Positions 16,804 to 26,697 of a stretch of 64,000 nt of DNA are shown here, piece by piece. The DNA is from Chelatococcus albus (lineage in GTDB: Bacteria; Pseudomonadota; Alphaproteobacteria; Rhizobiales; Beijerinckiaceae). Positions within the stretch are counted from its first letter, which is position 1; the number at the start of each line of letters is the position of its first letter. Made by a program: the position numbers and the translations under genes. The notes under the pieces were generated by a model. The model made no database searches. It was given only the letters and a program-made list of their open reading frames with translations, and had not been told where the DNA came from. Location of the stretch: positions 1-64,000 of the forward strand of contig NZ_JASJEV010000009.1 of assembly GCF_030067675.1 (NCBI RefSeq), written 5' to 3'.

Positions 16804-17685
16804 ATGCGCTCCCTTCTCTTCGTCCCGGGCGACAGCCGCAGGAAGCTCGACAAGGCGCTGGCGAGCGGCGCCGACGCGCTCATCGTCGACCTCGAGGATT
16901 CGGTTGCCCTCGGCGCCAAGGCCGAGGCGCGTGCGACGACCGCCGCCTTCCTGCGCGACACGGCGGCGGGCGGTGCCGGCCCCCGCCTCTTCGTCCGCGT
17001 CAACGGCCTCACGACCGGCCTCACCGACGACGATCTCGACGCGGTCATGATCGGCAGGCCCCACGGCATCGTGCTGCCCAAGGCGAACGGCGGCGTCGAC
17101 GTCAGCCACCTCGCCGCCAAGATCGCCGTGCGCGAGGCGGAATTCGTCCTGCCGGACGGCGCCACGCGCATCCTCGCCATCGCCACCGAGACCGCGAAGG
17201 GGGTCTTCGCCCTCGGCACCTACGCCGGCGCGAGCCACCGCCTCGTCGGCCTCACCTGGGGCGGCGAGGACCTGTCGGCCGATCTCGGCGCGGAGACCAA
17301 CCGCAATCCGGACGGCACCTACGCCGATCCCTATCGCCTCGCCCGCAGCCTGACGCTTCTCGGCGCGGCGGCCGCAGAGGTCGAGGCGATCGATTCGGTC
17401 TTCACCAACTTCCGCGACGAGGCCGGGCTCGCGGCCGAGTGCGAGGCCGCCCGCCGCGACGGCTTCACGGCCAAGATGGCCATCCATCCCGCGCAGGTGC
17501 CAGTCATCAACACCATCTTCACCCCCTCGCCGGAGGCGGTCGCGCGCGCCCGCGCCATCACCGTGGCCTTCGCCGAGAACCCGGATGCGGGCGTGCTCTC
17601 CATCGACGGGGAAATGCTCGACCGGCCGCACCTGACGCGCGCCGAGCGCGTGCTCGCCCGCGCCAGGGCCGCGGGCGTCGCCTGA
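16804..17685 (+). CDS. HpcH/HpaI aldolase / CitE-like CoA-ester lyase
   Basis: 293-aa TIM-barrel lyase of the citrate lyase beta/malyl-CoA lyase type. MRSLLFVPGDSRRKLDKAL at the N terminus, DALIVDLEDSVALGAK (about 24-39), LFVRVNGL, GIVLPKANG, TETAKGVFAL and TWGGEDLSADLG (about 140-151) are all family blocks, with acidic Mg2+ ligands in the ED pairs. It would cleave a 3-hydroxyacyl-CoA retro-Claisen style, or hydrolyse its product. It is shorter than canonical Mcl1 of the ethylmalonyl-CoA pathway. It forms an operon with the MaoC hydratase upstream. Confidence 0.9.
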   Translation: MRSLLFVPGDSRRKLDKALASGADALIVDLEDSVALGAKAEARATTAAFLRDTAAGGAGPRLFVRVNGLTTGLTDDDLDAVMIGRPHGIVLPKANGGVDVSHLAAKIAVREAEFVLPDGATRILAIATETAKGVFALGTYAGASHRLVGLTWGGEDLSADLGAETNRNPDGTYADPYRLARSLTLLGAAAAEVEAIDSVFTNFRDEAGLAAECEAARRDGFTAKMAIHPAQVPVINTIFTPSPEAVARARAITVAFAENPDAGVLSIDGEMLDRPHLTRAERVLARARAAGVA

Positions 17686-17726
17686 CGGGCCGGGCTTCCC
17701 CCGGAACCGTCGGCGAAGAGCACCCG

Positions 17727-17748
17727 GGCGGCCGCAGGCGCGGCCGCC
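17727..17748. terminator. hairpin between convergent genes
   Basis: GGCGGCCGC, 4-nt loop AGGC, GCGGCCGCC: a perfect 9-bp stem in the 79-bp gap between the 3' ends of the CitE-like gene and the RND pump gene. There is no T-tract on either strand, so termination efficiency is uncertain. Confidence 0.5.
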
Positions 17749-17764
17749 GGTGCGCCTTCGGGCG

Positions 17765-20700
17765 CTATTCCGCCTGCACCTCGTGCGCCGCCGGCTGAGC
17801 GGAAGCTGCGGCCGCCGGCACAGGCGCCACGGGCGGCGCGCCCTTCAGGCGCTCGCGCGTTGCCTGGATGACGACGTAGAGCGTCGGAATGACGAAGATC
17901 CCGAGAAGCGAGGCGAAGAGCATGCCGCCGAAGACGGCAGTGCCGACGCCGCGCCGGCTGAGCGCGGCGGCTCCTGTGGCGGTGACGAGCGGCACGAGGC
18001 CGAGAATGAAGGCGAAGCTCGTCATCATCACGGCGCGGAAGCGCAGGCGTGCCCCCTGCTCCGCCGCCTCCCGCACCGGCACGCCCTTCTCGCGCTGCTC
18101 CTTGGCAAACTCGACGATCAGGATGCCGTTCTTCGCCGCGAGCGCAATGAGCACGACGATGCCGATCTGGGCGTAGATGTCGTTCGGCAGGTCGAGGAGC
18201 CACAGGAAGAAAATGGCGCCAGTCACGCCGACCGTCACCGACAGCAGGACGCCGATGGGAATCGAGAAACTCTCGTAGAGACCGACCAGGAAGAGATAGG
18301 CGAAGACCACCGCCAGCGCGAGGATGATGCCGGTCTGGCCTGCCGCCTCCTTCTCCTGCAGTGCCGTGCCCGTCCACTCGTAGGTGTAGCCGTTCGGCAG
18401 CGTCGTCGCCGAGATGCGCTCCATGGCGGCGATGGCGTCTCCGGAGGAACGGCCCGGCGCCGGGCCGCCGTTGATGGTCAGGCTGCGGACGTTGTTGTAG
18501 CGCTGGATGAACTGCGGGCCGAGGATGGTCTCGGCGCTCGCCAGCGCGCTGAGCGGCACCATCGTGCCCGAGGCGTTGCGCACGTTGATGCGGTAGATGT
18601 CCTCGACCTCCCGCCTGTCCTTCGCCTCGCCCTGGATGATCACCTGCCAGGTGCGGCCGAAGAGGTTGAAGTCGTTGACGTAGAGCCCGCCGAGGGAGGC
18701 CTGCAACGCGGTGAAGATGTCGTTCACCTGGACGCCAAGGGTCTGCGCCTTCTCGCGGTCGATGTTGAGGAAGACGAGCGGCGTGTCGGCCGCATAGGTG
18801 CTGAACACGCCGGCAAGTTCGGGCTGCTGGTTGGCGGTGACGACCAGTCCGCGCATCGTCGCGGCGAGATCCTGCGGCGACTGCCCTGCGAGGGCCTCGA
18901 GCTGGTACTCGAAACCGCCGGCCGTCCCGAGGCCGATGATGGGCGGCAGGTTGAAGGGGATGACCAGCGCCTCGCGGATGGACAGCGATTCCCGCCTCAG
19001 CTCGGCGATGAGCGACTTGGCGTCGGTGCCCGCCGCCTCGCGCTCCTCGAAAGGCTTGAGCAGCGCCACGAGGAAGGCGCTGTTCGACTGGTTCAGCCCG
19101 TCGAGCATGCTGTAGCCGACGATGGTGGTGACATCCTGCACGGCGGGCGAGGCGCGCAGGATCTCCTCCACGCGCACGGCCACCTCCTTGGAGCGGGCGA
19201 CCGCGGCCCCCTCCGGCAGCTTCACCTGGACGAAGAAGGCCCCCTGGTCCTCCTCCGGCAGGAAGCCGGTCGGCACGCGCTTGCCGATGACATAGGTCAG
19301 GCCGACCGCGATGGCGACGAAGAGGAGCCCGACGGCCGCCCGCCGCACGAGCATCGCCACCACGTGCCCATAGCCGTCGCGCACGCTGTCGATGGCCTGC
19401 GACACGCGGCCCATGACCCGGCCCACGACGCGGCCGACGGGCCCCGACCCCGCGTGCGTCGGCTTGAGCAGCAGGGCGCAGAGCGCCGGGCTGAGGGACA
19501 GCGCGTTCACGGCCGAGATCACCATGGCGACCGACACCGTCACGGCGAACTGCTGGTAGAGCTGGCCGGTGATGCCGGGAATGAAGGCCACCGGCACGAA
19601 GACGGAGAGGAGCACCAGCGTGATCGCCACGATGGGCGCCGTGATCTCCTTCATGGCGATCTTGGTCGCCTCCGGCGCCGGCAGCCCCGTCTCGTGCATG
19701 ACGCGCTCGACGTTCTCGACGACGACGATGGCGTCGTCGACCACGATGCCGATGGCGAGGATCATCGCGAACAGCGACACCGTGTTGGCCGAGAAGCCGA
19801 GCGCCAGCAGCACCGCGAAGGTGCCGACCAGGGCAACGGGCACGGCGATCATCGGGATGAGCGTGGCGCGCGCGTTGCCGAGGAAGATGAACACGACGAG
19901 GATGACGAGGACGAAGGCCTCGACGAGCGTGTGCTCGACCTCGTTGATCGTGCTCTTCACGAAGGTCGTGGTGTCGTAGGTGATCTTGTAGTCGATGCCC
20001 TTCGGGAAGCGCATCTTCAGCCGTTCGAGGGTGGAGCGGATGCGGTCAGCCGTCTCGATGGCGTTGCTGCCCGGCGCCTGGTAGATACCGATCACCGCCG
20101 CGGGCTTGCCGTTGAAGCGGTCGGCGACGTCGCTCGACTGCGCGCTCACCTCCACGCGCGCCACGTCGCGCACCTTCACCGTCGAGCCATCGGGGTTCGA
20201 ACGGATAACGATGTTGGCGAATTCCTCGACCGTCTCGAGCCGCCCCTGCGTCTTCAGCGTAAGCTGCAGCTGCTGGTCGTCCGGCATGGGCGGCGCGCCG
20301 AGGCGACCGACGGCGGCCTGCGCGTTCTGTTTCTGGATGGCCTGCACCACGTCGCTCGGCGTCAGCCCGAAACTCGTCAGCGTGTCGGTCTGGAACCAGA
20401 CGCGCATGCTGTAGTTCTGCGAGCCGAAGATCAGCGCCTGACCGACGCCCGGCACGCGCGCCAGCGTGTCGAGGACGTTGATGATCGTGTAGTTGGTGAG
20501 GAACAGCTCGTCGTAGCTGCCGTCCGGCGAATAGAGCGCCACGAGCTGCAGCAGGGCCGGCGACTGCTTGCGCACCGTCAGCCCCTGGCGGCGCACATCC
20601 TCCGGCAGCTTCGACTCGGCGAGGCTCACGCGGTTCTGCACGTTCACGGTGTTGATGTCGGGATTGGTGCCGACCGCGAAGGTGACGGTCAGCGTGTAGC

Positions 20701-20962
20701 TGCCGTCATTGCCACTCGTCGACTTCATGTAGAGCATGTTGTCGACGCCGTTCATCTGCGACTCGATCGGCTGCGCCACCGTCGACTCGACGACGTCGGC
20801 GCCCGCGCCGGGGTAGGCGGCCGTCACCTGCACCTGTGGCGGCACGATGTCGGGAAACTGCGCGATCGGGATGCGCGTGAGCGCGATGAGGCCCGCGAGC
20901 GTGATGACGATGGAGATGACGAGCGCCAGCCGCGGCCGGTCGACGAAGATGGATGACAGCAT
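17765..20962 (-). CDS. RND efflux transporter, HAE1 family inner-membrane subunit
   Basis: 1065-aa proton-driven multidrug exporter of the AcrB/MexB type. It has an N-terminal TM (about 12-29), two large periplasmic loops, and two groups of membrane helices. The TM4 proton-relay pair D409-D410 is visible in [15 protein letters not shown]. Family blocks such as [18 protein letters not shown] (about 36-53) and [20 protein letters not shown] are present. The adaptor gene precedes it by 3 bp. There is no outer-membrane channel gene and no TetR/MarR regulator next to the operon, so a shared TolC and a distant regulator are likely. Confidence 0.95.
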   Translation of the reverse strand: MLSSIFVDRPRLALVISIVITLAGLIALTRIPIAQFPDIVPPQVQVTAAYPGAGADVVESTVAQPIESQMNGVDNMLYMKSTSGNDGSYTLTVTFAVGTNPDINTVNVQNRVSLAESKLPEDVRRQGLTVRKQSPALLQLVALYSPDGSYDELFLTNYTIINVLDTLARVPGVGQALIFGSQNYSMRVWFQTDTLTSFGLTPSDVVQAIQKQNAQAAVGRLGAPPMPDDQQLQLTLKTQGRLETVEEFANIVIRSNPDGSTVKVRDVARVEVSAQSSDVADRFNGKPAAVIGIYQAPGSNAIETADRIRSTLERLKMRFPKGIDYKITYDTTTFVKSTINEVEHTLVEAFVLVILVVFIFLGNARATLIPMIAVPVALVGTFAVLLALGFSANTVSLFAMILAIGIVVDDAIVVVENVERVMHETGLPAPEATKIAMKEITAPIVAITLVLLSVFVPVAFIPGITGQLYQQFAVTVSVAMVISAVNALSLSPALCALLLKPTHAGSGPVGRVVGRVMGRVSQAIDSVRDGYGHVVAMLVRRAAVGLLFVAIAVGLTYVIGKRVPTGFLPEEDQGAFFVQVKLPEGAAVARSKEVAVRVEEILRASPAVQDVTTIVGYSMLDGLNQSNSAFLVALLKPFEEREAAGTDAKSLIAELRRESLSIREALVIPFNLPPIIGLGTAGGFEYQLEALAGQSPQDLAATMRGLVVTANQQPELAGVFSTYAADTPLVFLNIDREKAQTLGVQVNDIFTALQASLGGLYVNDFNLFGRTWQVIIQGEAKDRREVEDIYRINVRNASGTMVPLSALASAETILGPQFIQRYNNVRSLTINGGPAPGRSSGDAIAAMERISATTLPNGYTYEWTGTALQEKEAAGQTGIILALAVVFAYLFLVGLYESFSIPIGVLLSVTVGVTGAIFFLWLLDLPNDIYAQIGIVVLIALAAKNGILIVEFAKEQREKGVPVREAAEQGARLRFRAVMMTSFAFILGLVPLVTATGAAALSRRGVGTAVFGGMLFASLLGIFVIPTLYVVIQATRERLKGAPPVAPVPAAAASAQPAAHEVQAE

Positions 20963-20965
20963 GGC

Positions 20966-22102
20966 TCACCCCCGCGCCGGCTGGGCAGTGACGGGAGCGG
21001 CGTCGACGGGCGCGCCCGGTCGCACCCTCTGGATGCCGTCGACGATGACTTTGTCGCCTGCCTTGAGCCCTTCCTCCGCGACGACATCGGCTCCCTGCTG
21101 CGGGCCGAGCCTGACGCGCGTGACGACGGCCTTGCTGTCGGGGCTCACAGTGTAGACATAGGCACCGCTCTGGTCGTTGAGAACGGCGCGCTGGGGGATG
21201 ACGATGGCGAGCCGCGGCTGCTCCGCCTCGGCGCGCACGCGCACGAACTGCCCGTCGACCAGCACCCGGTCGGGATTGGGAAACCGGGCGCGGATCGTCA
21301 GCGTGTCGGTCGTCTGGTTGACGCTGACGTCGGCGAAATCGATCTGGCCTGCCTGCGGGTAGCTCTCGCCATTCGCGAGCGTGAGGCGGATGACGGCCCT
21401 GGAGGGATCGTCGCCCTGCTTCTTGGCCTGTTCGCGCACGTCGAGGATCTGGCGCTGGCTCACGGGAAAGGTGACATAGATCGGATCCTGGCTGACGACG
21501 GTGGCGAGCGCCCCCGATTCCGGCCCGACGAGCGCCCCGACGGTGAAGGTGGACAGGCCGATGCGGCCCGAGATCGGCGCGGTGATGCGCGTGTAGCCGA
21601 GGTTGATCTCCGCCTGCGTCAGCGCCGCCTGCGCCTGCAGCACGGCGGCGGCGGTGACGCGCGCCTGGGCGCGCCGGTCGTCGAGCACGGCCTCGGAGAT
21701 GTTCTGCGTCTTCATGAGCTGCTCGGCGCGCTGCAGCTGCACCTTGGCGTTCTCGGCCTGTGCCTCGGCGCTGGCGAGGTCGGCCTTGCGCTGGGCGACC
21801 TGCGCCTCGTAGGTGTCGGGCTCGATGTCGAAGAGCAGGTCGCCCGCCTTGACGTCCATGCCCTCCTGGAACTTGCGATCCTTCAGAAAGCCGGGCACCC
21901 GCGCCCGGATGTCGACCTTGTCGACGGCGACGACGCGGCCGGTGAAGGTGAGGCCGCCGGTCACCGGCCGCTGCTCGGCGGTGGCGACGGTGACGGCGGG
22001 CGCCGGCTGCGGCTGGGCGTTCTGGGCGGATGCCTCGGGCGGGGCTGCGGTGAAGGCGATGACGGGGACGAGAGCCAGGAAAACGCGACGGCCGAACGCC
22101 AT
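20966..22102 (-). CDS. RND efflux periplasmic adaptor (membrane fusion protein)
   Basis: 378-aa HlyD/AcrA-type adaptor that bridges the pump and a TolC-like channel in the periplasm. Signal peptide at 1-26 (cleavage near ASA-QN), lipoyl half-motif FTGRVVAVDKVDIRARVPGFL (about 53-73), coiled-coil hairpin (about 95-165; AQVAQRKADLASAEAQAENAK), then beta-barrel and membrane-proximal domains. No lipobox cysteine is seen, so it is probably not lipidated. The ATG at 22102 follows AAGGGAGACATCC; longer frames upstream are spurious. It is first in the operon. Confidence 0.94.
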   Translation of the reverse strand: MAFGRRVFLALVPVIAFTAAPPEASAQNAQPQPAPAVTVATAEQRPVTGGLTFTGRVVAVDKVDIRARVPGFLKDRKFQEGMDVKAGDLLFDIEPDTYEAQVAQRKADLASAEAQAENAKVQLQRAEQLMKTQNISEAVLDDRRAQARVTAAAVLQAQAALTQAEINLGYTRITAPISGRIGLSTFTVGALVGPESGALATVVSQDPIYVTFPVSQRQILDVREQAKKQGDDPSRAVIRLTLANGESYPQAGQIDFADVSVNQTTDTLTIRARFPNPDRVLVDGQFVRVRAEAEQPRLAIVIPQRAVLNDQSGAYVYTVSPDSKAVVTRVRLGPQQGADVVAEEGLKAGDKVIVDGIQRVRPGAPVDAAPVTAQPARG

Positions 22103-22479
22103 GAGGATGTCTCCCTTCGGTTGAGCCGCGCGGGCTCCTTGCCGACGGTCGAATGCTAACCCAACTGTATCGACGAATCGCGACGAGTTTTCCCCCTCCT
22201 GCACTCGAACGGGCCCGTCGATCGCCGGGAAGCGGCATCGGCTGGCTACGATGGTACCATCGGCCAGTTCCGCCGGATCGACAAGGCCGACCGATCGGCC
22301 GCTTCGCGGGACAGGCAGGGGAACGGAAGGTGCGGGGGAGAGGGAGCGGTTGCGACGGGCCGTGCTTCCCGCAGTGAAGCACGACGGGCGTTCACCGCCT
22401 GTGCGTCGCCCACGAGAACGCGAACCGAAGGGCAGAGGCGCGGCGGGTGCTGGCCGCGTCCCCGTGGCGCCGCGCCGCC
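22103..22479. other. intergenic region upstream of the efflux operon
   Basis: 377 bp without a credible gene. It holds the promoter region of the efflux operon. A perfect 14-bp palindrome, CGATGGTACCATCG, lies at 22249-22262, about 150 bp upstream of the adaptor start; that is far for an operator and it may be chance. No regulator gene is present. Confidence 0.5.
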
Positions 22480-23085
22480 TCAGCCGCCGGCCGGCCGCGT
22501 CAGCGAGAACACCTCGTCGACGACGGAGTAGTCCTTGTAGCCGAGGCGGGCGATGGGCTGCATCGCCGGCGTGTCGACGACGCCATCCTTGAGGAAGCGG
22601 TCGTCGATAAAGATGCCAATCACCTGGCCGAGGACGAGCCACCGGTCGACCGCGCGACCGTCGATGTCCTCGAGCTGGATGGTGCGCAGGTGGCGGCATT
22701 CGAGAGCCGCGGCGATGCCACGGACGCGCGGCGGCCGCACCAGCCGCGACGGCTCCATGGCAAGGCCGGCTGCTTCGAACTCGCTCGTCCCGCGCGGCAG
22801 CGGCGCGGAGGTCGCGTTCATCGCGTCCCGGAGGTCGTAGGTCGCGATGTTGCAGACGAACTCGCGCGTCTCATCGACGAGCGAGACGGAATCCTTCCGC
22901 CCCTCGCTGGAGAAGCCGACGATCGGCGGCCGCGTCGAGAAGGCATTGAAGAAGCTGTAGGGCGCCAGATTGACCGCTCCGTCCGCTCCCATCGACGTGA
23001 TCCATCCGATCGGGCGCGGCACGACGAGCGCCTTGAAGGGGTCGTGCGGCAGGCCGTGGTCGTTCTTCGCGGTGTCGTAGAACAC
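22480..23085 (-). CDS. flavin reductase family protein
   Basis: 201-aa FMN-binding split-barrel protein (flavin reductase-like domain). RPIGWITSMGADGAVNLAPYSFFNAFSTRPPIVGFSSE (about 24-61) is the FMN phosphate/isoalloxazine region, and CNIATYDLRDAMNATSAPLP follows. It uses a GTG start at 23085 preceded by GGAGACCCC. Members reduce flavin with NAD(P)H or bind FMN for uncharacterised oxidoreductions. The next gene downstream, a nitroreductase, is also on the minus strand 82 bp upstream of its start, so the two flavin enzymes may be co-transcribed. Confidence 0.88.
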   Translation of the reverse strand: MFYDTAKNDHGLPHDPFKALVVPRPIGWITSMGADGAVNLAPYSFFNAFSTRPPIVGFSSEGRKDSVSLVDETREFVCNIATYDLRDAMNATSAPLPRGTSEFEAAGLAMEPSRLVRPPRVRGIAAALECRHLRTIQLEDIDGRAVDRWLVLGQVIGIFIDDRFLKDGVVDTPAMQPIARLGYKDYSVVDEVFSLTRPAGG

Positions 23086-23167
23086 GGGTCGGGGTCTCCG
23101 GACGCGCTCGCGGGCGGGTCTCGTCTATCGCATTTCTGGACATGCCGGAACGGCGGCCGCCGCGACG

Positions 23168-23737
23168 TCAGCCCTCGTACCGCGTGACGATGTCGGCGAG
23201 CGCCGGACGCGGGCGGTCGCTCGGCTTCTCCGTCGCTGTGCCCACGTGGATGAAGCCGGCGATGCGCTCATGGGGCTCGAGCCCGAGGGCGTCGAGCACG
23301 CGCCGGTCGAAGGCGTACCACTCGGTGAGCCAGCTCGTCGCATAGCCGGCGGCGTTCGCCGCCACGACGAGGTTCATGCACACGGCGCCGGCAGAGAGGA
23401 TCTGCTCCCACTCCGGGATCTTCACGTGCGGCCTGGCGCGCGACACCACGGCGATGACCAGCGGCGCATGGGCGAGGCGCTTGCGCTCCGCCGCAAGGCG
23501 CTCGCCGGAGGCATCCGGATTGTCCGCCGCGAATGCGCCGGCGATCACCTGGCCGATGCGGTGGCGGGCGTCGCCCTCGATGAGGATGAAGCGCCAGGGC
23601 GCCAGCTTGCCGTGATCCGGCACCCGCGATGCGATGGAAAGAAGCGCCTCGAGCTCGGCACCCGAAGGGGCGGGCGCGCCGAGCATCGGGGAGGGCACGG
23701 AGCGGCGTGTACGCAGGAGGTCGAGCATGTCGGTCAT
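23168..23737 (-). CDS. nitroreductase family protein
   Basis: 189-aa FMN-dependent nitroreductase. LLRTRRSVPSPMLGAPAPSG at the start provides the RRSV FMN phosphate-binding motif; RVPDHGKLAPWRFILIEG (about 37-54), a GAVCMNLVVAANAAGYATSWLT block (about 124-146) and a C-terminal HVGTATEKPSDRPRP tail match the alphaproteobacterial YdjA-like subgroup. It lies upstream of the flavin reductase gene. Likely an NAD(P)H-dependent reductase of nitro or quinone compounds; the substrate is unknown. The start could be the ATG at 23737 or 23728; neither has a clear Shine-Dalgarno. Confidence 0.9.
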   Translation of the reverse strand: MTDMLDLLRTRRSVPSPMLGAPAPSGAELEALLSIASRVPDHGKLAPWRFILIEGDARHRIGQVIAGAFAADNPDASGERLAAERKRLAHAPLVIAVVSRARPHVKIPEWEQILSAGAVCMNLVVAANAAGYATSWLTEWYAFDRRVLDALGLEPHERIAGFIHVGTATEKPSDRPRPALADIVTRYEG

Positions 23738-24169
23738 TGCGAGGAGAGGTGGCAGGGGCGACCCGTGACGATGTTCATCATGTGGTCATCTGGTTTCCGT
23801 TAGAGCAGGCGCGGCAGGCTCCTTCAACCGTCGCACCGCACCGCGCTTGTCCTGCGCGCATGGTGCGCTAATGTCGATGGCTGGAGCAGATGCTCCACGT
23901 CTGTGCCCGGCACTCCCTTGTGAGCCCGGCGTTTCAGCGGGGTGGGCGGCCCTGCCGCCCGAAGGATGGGGATGCGCCGTGGTCATGCGGGCCATGCGTT
24001 GGACAGGCCGTGCGGCCGCCCGTGACGGGCGCGCGGACCTGTTGCGCGTGCTCGCGGCCCACCGCCCCTCACCCCTGCCGTCGCATCGGGGCGGGACGGG
24101 CGCCATGCCCGCCCGCAGCCGGCAAACCACCCTCCGTCGCAGTTGCGTGTCCCGGTGGCCCCGACGACC
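23738..24169. other. intergenic region between nitroreductase and yfhO-like gene
   Basis: 432 bp with no convincing gene. Short frames on both strands have composition and codon use of non-coding G+C-rich DNA. It must carry the promoters for the divergent nitroreductase (minus) and the YfhO-like gene (plus). The best -10-like stretch is the relatively A+T-rich part around 23775-23800. A run of inverted GGGCGG/CCGCCC pieces lies at 24088-24120. Confidence 0.4.
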
Positions 24170-26611
24170 ATGACGGCGAATTCTCCGGCCTCAGATCTTC
24201 CCTGCTCTTCAGCCTGGACGCCGCGGCGAACGCTCGCGGCCGGTTTCGCCGTCATCCTCTTCTGGGCGGCGGCGGCCAGCATGTGGCTCCTGACCGACAG
24301 CGTCGTGCCGTGGGATTCGAAGAACCACTTCTATCCCATGCTGCGCTACCTCGGCGCCTCCCTCGCGAACGGCGAGTGGCCGCTGTGGAACCCTTATCAT
24401 TTCAGCGGGTTTCCGGCTGTGGCCGATCCGCAGTCGCTCCTCTTCACCCCGACGATGCTCCTCTTCGGCTGGCTCGTGCCCACGCCGTCGATGCATCTGT
24501 TCGATCTCGTGGTGCTCGCCCATTTCCTGCCCGGGGCCGCGGGCGTCCTCGGCCTGTTCCGCCGGCGCGGCTGGCACCCGGCGGGCGCGGTCGTGGCGGC
24601 GATGATCTACATCCTCGGCGGCTCGGCGGCGGCGCGGCTGCAGCACACGGGGATGATCTTCTCCTACGGCTTCTTCCCCCTGGCGCTCCTGTTCCTCGAA
24701 AGCGCGCTCGCGCGGCGGTCCTATCTGCGCGGCGTGCTCTTCGCCGTGACGGCGGCGCTCATGGCGGTCGGGCGCGACCAGGTGGCCTTCCTGTGCTGCC
24801 TCACGCTGATCGGCGCGGGCCTCCACCAGACGTTCAGCTCCGGCGCGCCGCTCGCCTTCCTGCGCTCGCGCCTGCCGCTTCTCGCCGTCATGGCGGCCAC
24901 GGGCGCGGTCATCCTGGCCGTGCCTGCCCTCCTCACCATCCAGCTCCTGATGGAATCGAACCGGCCGGCGATCGGCTTCGGCGTCGCCGCCATGGGCTCG
25001 CTGCCGCCGTCGAGCCTCGCGACCCTGCTGTTCGGCAACGTCTTCGGCTCTCTCGACACGACCTACGACTACTGGGGCCCCGGCCCCTCGACGCTGGCGG
25101 AAGGGTCGTGGACGGACCGCGCCGTCAACTATCTCTTCGTCGGCACGCCGCCTGCCCTGCTCCTGCTCTGGCACGGGATCGCCGGCGGGCGGCTGTTTGC
25201 GCGCGACTTCCGCTTCTTCCTCATCGTCGGCCTCACCGCCCTCGTCTACGCGCTCGGCCGCTACACGCCGGTCTTCGAACTGCTGTTCGATCATGTCCCC
25301 GGCGTCGACCTCTACCGCCGGCCGGCCGACGCGACCTTTCTGATCAATTTCGCCGTCGCGATGGCGGTGGGCTATCTCGTCCATCGCTACCTGCGCCACG
25401 GCCTGCCGGGCCGCCCGACGGCGCGCGGTGCCGTCTCCGGGGCCCTGCTCACCTCCGCCGCCATCGCTCTGGCCATCGCCGCCGTGGCCGCCGGCGCAAG
25501 CTTCGCGGTCACCGCCGGCGAGCTCGCGCGCGCGGCCCGCGACATGGGGCTCGGCCTCGCGCTCGCCGTCCTCGCCGCCGCGGTCCTCGTCCAGGGAGCG
25601 CGCCGCCCGGCGTGGCGCACAGCCGCCGCCTGCCTCTTCGTGCTCGGCACCGGGGTCGAACTCGTCGGCCGCAATGCCGCCTCCGCGCTGAACGCCGAGC
25701 CGGCGCAGCGCTATGCCGTCTTCGAGGAACTGCCCGCCGAGCAGCTCCGCGGCCTGCAGATCCTGAAGACGGAGCTCGACGGCCGGCACGCCCGCGGCGA
25801 GCGCCCGCGCATCGAGATCCTGGGCCTCGGCGGCGCCTGGCAGAATGCCTCCATGGTCTTCGGCCTCGAGGACACGATCGGCTACAACCCCCTGCGCCTT
25901 GCCGACTACGAGCGCGCCGTCGGGCCGGGCGAGAACGCCGCCGATCCCAATCTGCGCCATTTCCCCGGCACCTTCCGCGGTTACCGTTGCCGGCTCGCCA
26001 CCCTGCTCGGGCTCGAATATCTCGTGCTCGACCGGCCGATCGAGCGGCTGCCGCGCCACTTCCCGCGCCTGACGAACGCCAATCTCCTCTATGGCGCCGG
26101 GTCCATGTGGATCTACCGGCTGACGCCGACCGCACCCCGCGCCTATCTCGCGACGCGGCTCATCGCGGTCGACAGCGAGAGCGTGCTGCAGGAGGACGAG
26201 CTGCCGGAGTTCGACCGCAACGGCGAGGCGCTGATCGACGAGGCCGATGCCGAGGAACTGCGGGGCGATTACGGCCTGCGCGACCAGACGACGGCGCCCG
26301 AGCCCGCCACCGGCCAGGTGCGCATCCGCGGCTACCGCCGCAACGCCGTCGTCATCGACGTCGAGACCGACCGTCGCGCCATGCTGGTGCTGCACGACAT
26401 CTACTATCCGGGTTGGGAGGCGGTGGTGGACGGCGAGTCGCGCCCCATCCGGCGCGTCAATCTGCTCTTCCGCGGCGTCGAGGTGCCCCCGGGCAGGCAC
26501 CGGGTGCATTTCACCTTCCGGCCATTGTCGGTCAATAACCTCGTCGCCGCGATGTCCGACCTGATCGCTCGCGAGGAGAACGGCGTGGCCCTGCAGACCC
26601 GCACGCGCTAG
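24170..26611 (+). CDS. YfhO-like polytopic membrane protein
   Basis: 813-aa integral membrane protein related to YfhO (PF09586) and GT-C glycosyltransferase-like folds. The first loop contains DSKNHFYPMLRYLGASLANGEWPLWNPYHFSGFPAVADPQ (about 51-90), typical of the family; about a dozen hydrophobic segments follow to residue 510. The C-terminal 300 residues are soluble (RVNLLFRGVEVPPGRHRVHFTFRP near the end), probably periplasmic. Homologues are linked to glycosylation of lipoteichoic acid in Firmicutes; the role in Gram-negatives is not clear. ATG at 24170 chosen; an in-frame TTG lies at 24143. The stop codon is inside a repeat. Confidence 0.8.
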   Translation: MTANSPASDLPCSSAWTPRRTLAAGFAVILFWAAAASMWLLTDSVVPWDSKNHFYPMLRYLGASLANGEWPLWNPYHFSGFPAVADPQSLLFTPTMLLFGWLVPTPSMHLFDLVVLAHFLPGAAGVLGLFRRRGWHPAGAVVAAMIYILGGSAAARLQHTGMIFSYGFFPLALLFLESALARRSYLRGVLFAVTAALMAVGRDQVAFLCCLTLIGAGLHQTFSSGAPLAFLRSRLPLLAVMAATGAVILAVPALLTIQLLMESNRPAIGFGVAAMGSLPPSSLATLLFGNVFGSLDTTYDYWGPGPSTLAEGSWTDRAVNYLFVGTPPALLLLWHGIAGGRLFARDFRFFLIVGLTALVYALGRYTPVFELLFDHVPGVDLYRRPADATFLINFAVAMAVGYLVHRYLRHGLPGRPTARGAVSGALLTSAAIALAIAAVAAGASFAVTAGELARAARDMGLGLALAVLAAAVLVQGARRPAWRTAAACLFVLGTGVELVGRNAASALNAEPAQRYAVFEELPAEQLRGLQILKTELDGRHARGERPRIEILGLGGAWQNASMVFGLEDTIGYNPLRLADYERAVGPGENAADPNLRHFPGTFRGYRCRLATLLGLEYLVLDRPIERLPRHFPRLTNANLLYGAGSMWIYRLTPTAPRAYLATRLIAVDSESVLQEDELPEFDRNGEALIDEADAEELRGDYGLRDQTTAPEPATGQVRIRGYRRNAVVIDVETDRRAMLVLHDIYYPGWEAVVDGESRPIRRVNLLFRGVEVPPGRHRVHFTFRPLSVNNLVAAMSDLIAREENGVALQTRTR

Positions 26612-26680
26612 AGCATTTTCCGCCGAAGTGGACGCCGGTTTGGCGAAGAACCGGAGGCCCGCGCCAGCGAAAATGCTCTA
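26609..26680. repeat. intergenic inverted-repeat element of the AGAGCAT type
   Basis: TAGAGCATTTTC (26609-26620) and GAAAATGCTCTA (26669-26680) form a perfect 12-bp inverted repeat around a 48-bp centre containing GAAGTGGACGCCGGTTTGGCGAAG. This layout matches the abundant AGAGCATNNTC...GAAGTGGA..CCGGTT elements I know from Hyphomicrobiales genomes. The first three bases are the stop codon of the YfhO-like gene, so the element was inserted at, or supplies, that stop. The RNA hairpin could also act as a terminator. Confidence 0.7.
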
Positions 26681-26697
26681 TTCTCAAAAAGATAGAC

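Noticed and set aside
17750-20956. 1068-aa open frame on the plus strand
   Set aside because: Exact antisense shadow of the RND pump gene; Asp/Glu/His/Arg-rich composition typical of reverse frames in G+C-rich DNA, no motifs.
22249-22262. CGATGGTACCATCG palindrome upstream of the efflux operon
   Set aside because: Far from the start and no local regulator; a 14-bp palindrome can occur by chance. Mentioned only in the intergenic entry.
24209-26509. 766-aa minus-strand open frame
   Set aside because: Antisense of the YfhO-like gene; composition of a shadow, no domain.
23890-26538. 882-aa plus-strand open frame
   Set aside because: Out-of-frame overlap of the YfhO-like gene, Arg/Pro-rich, no motif.
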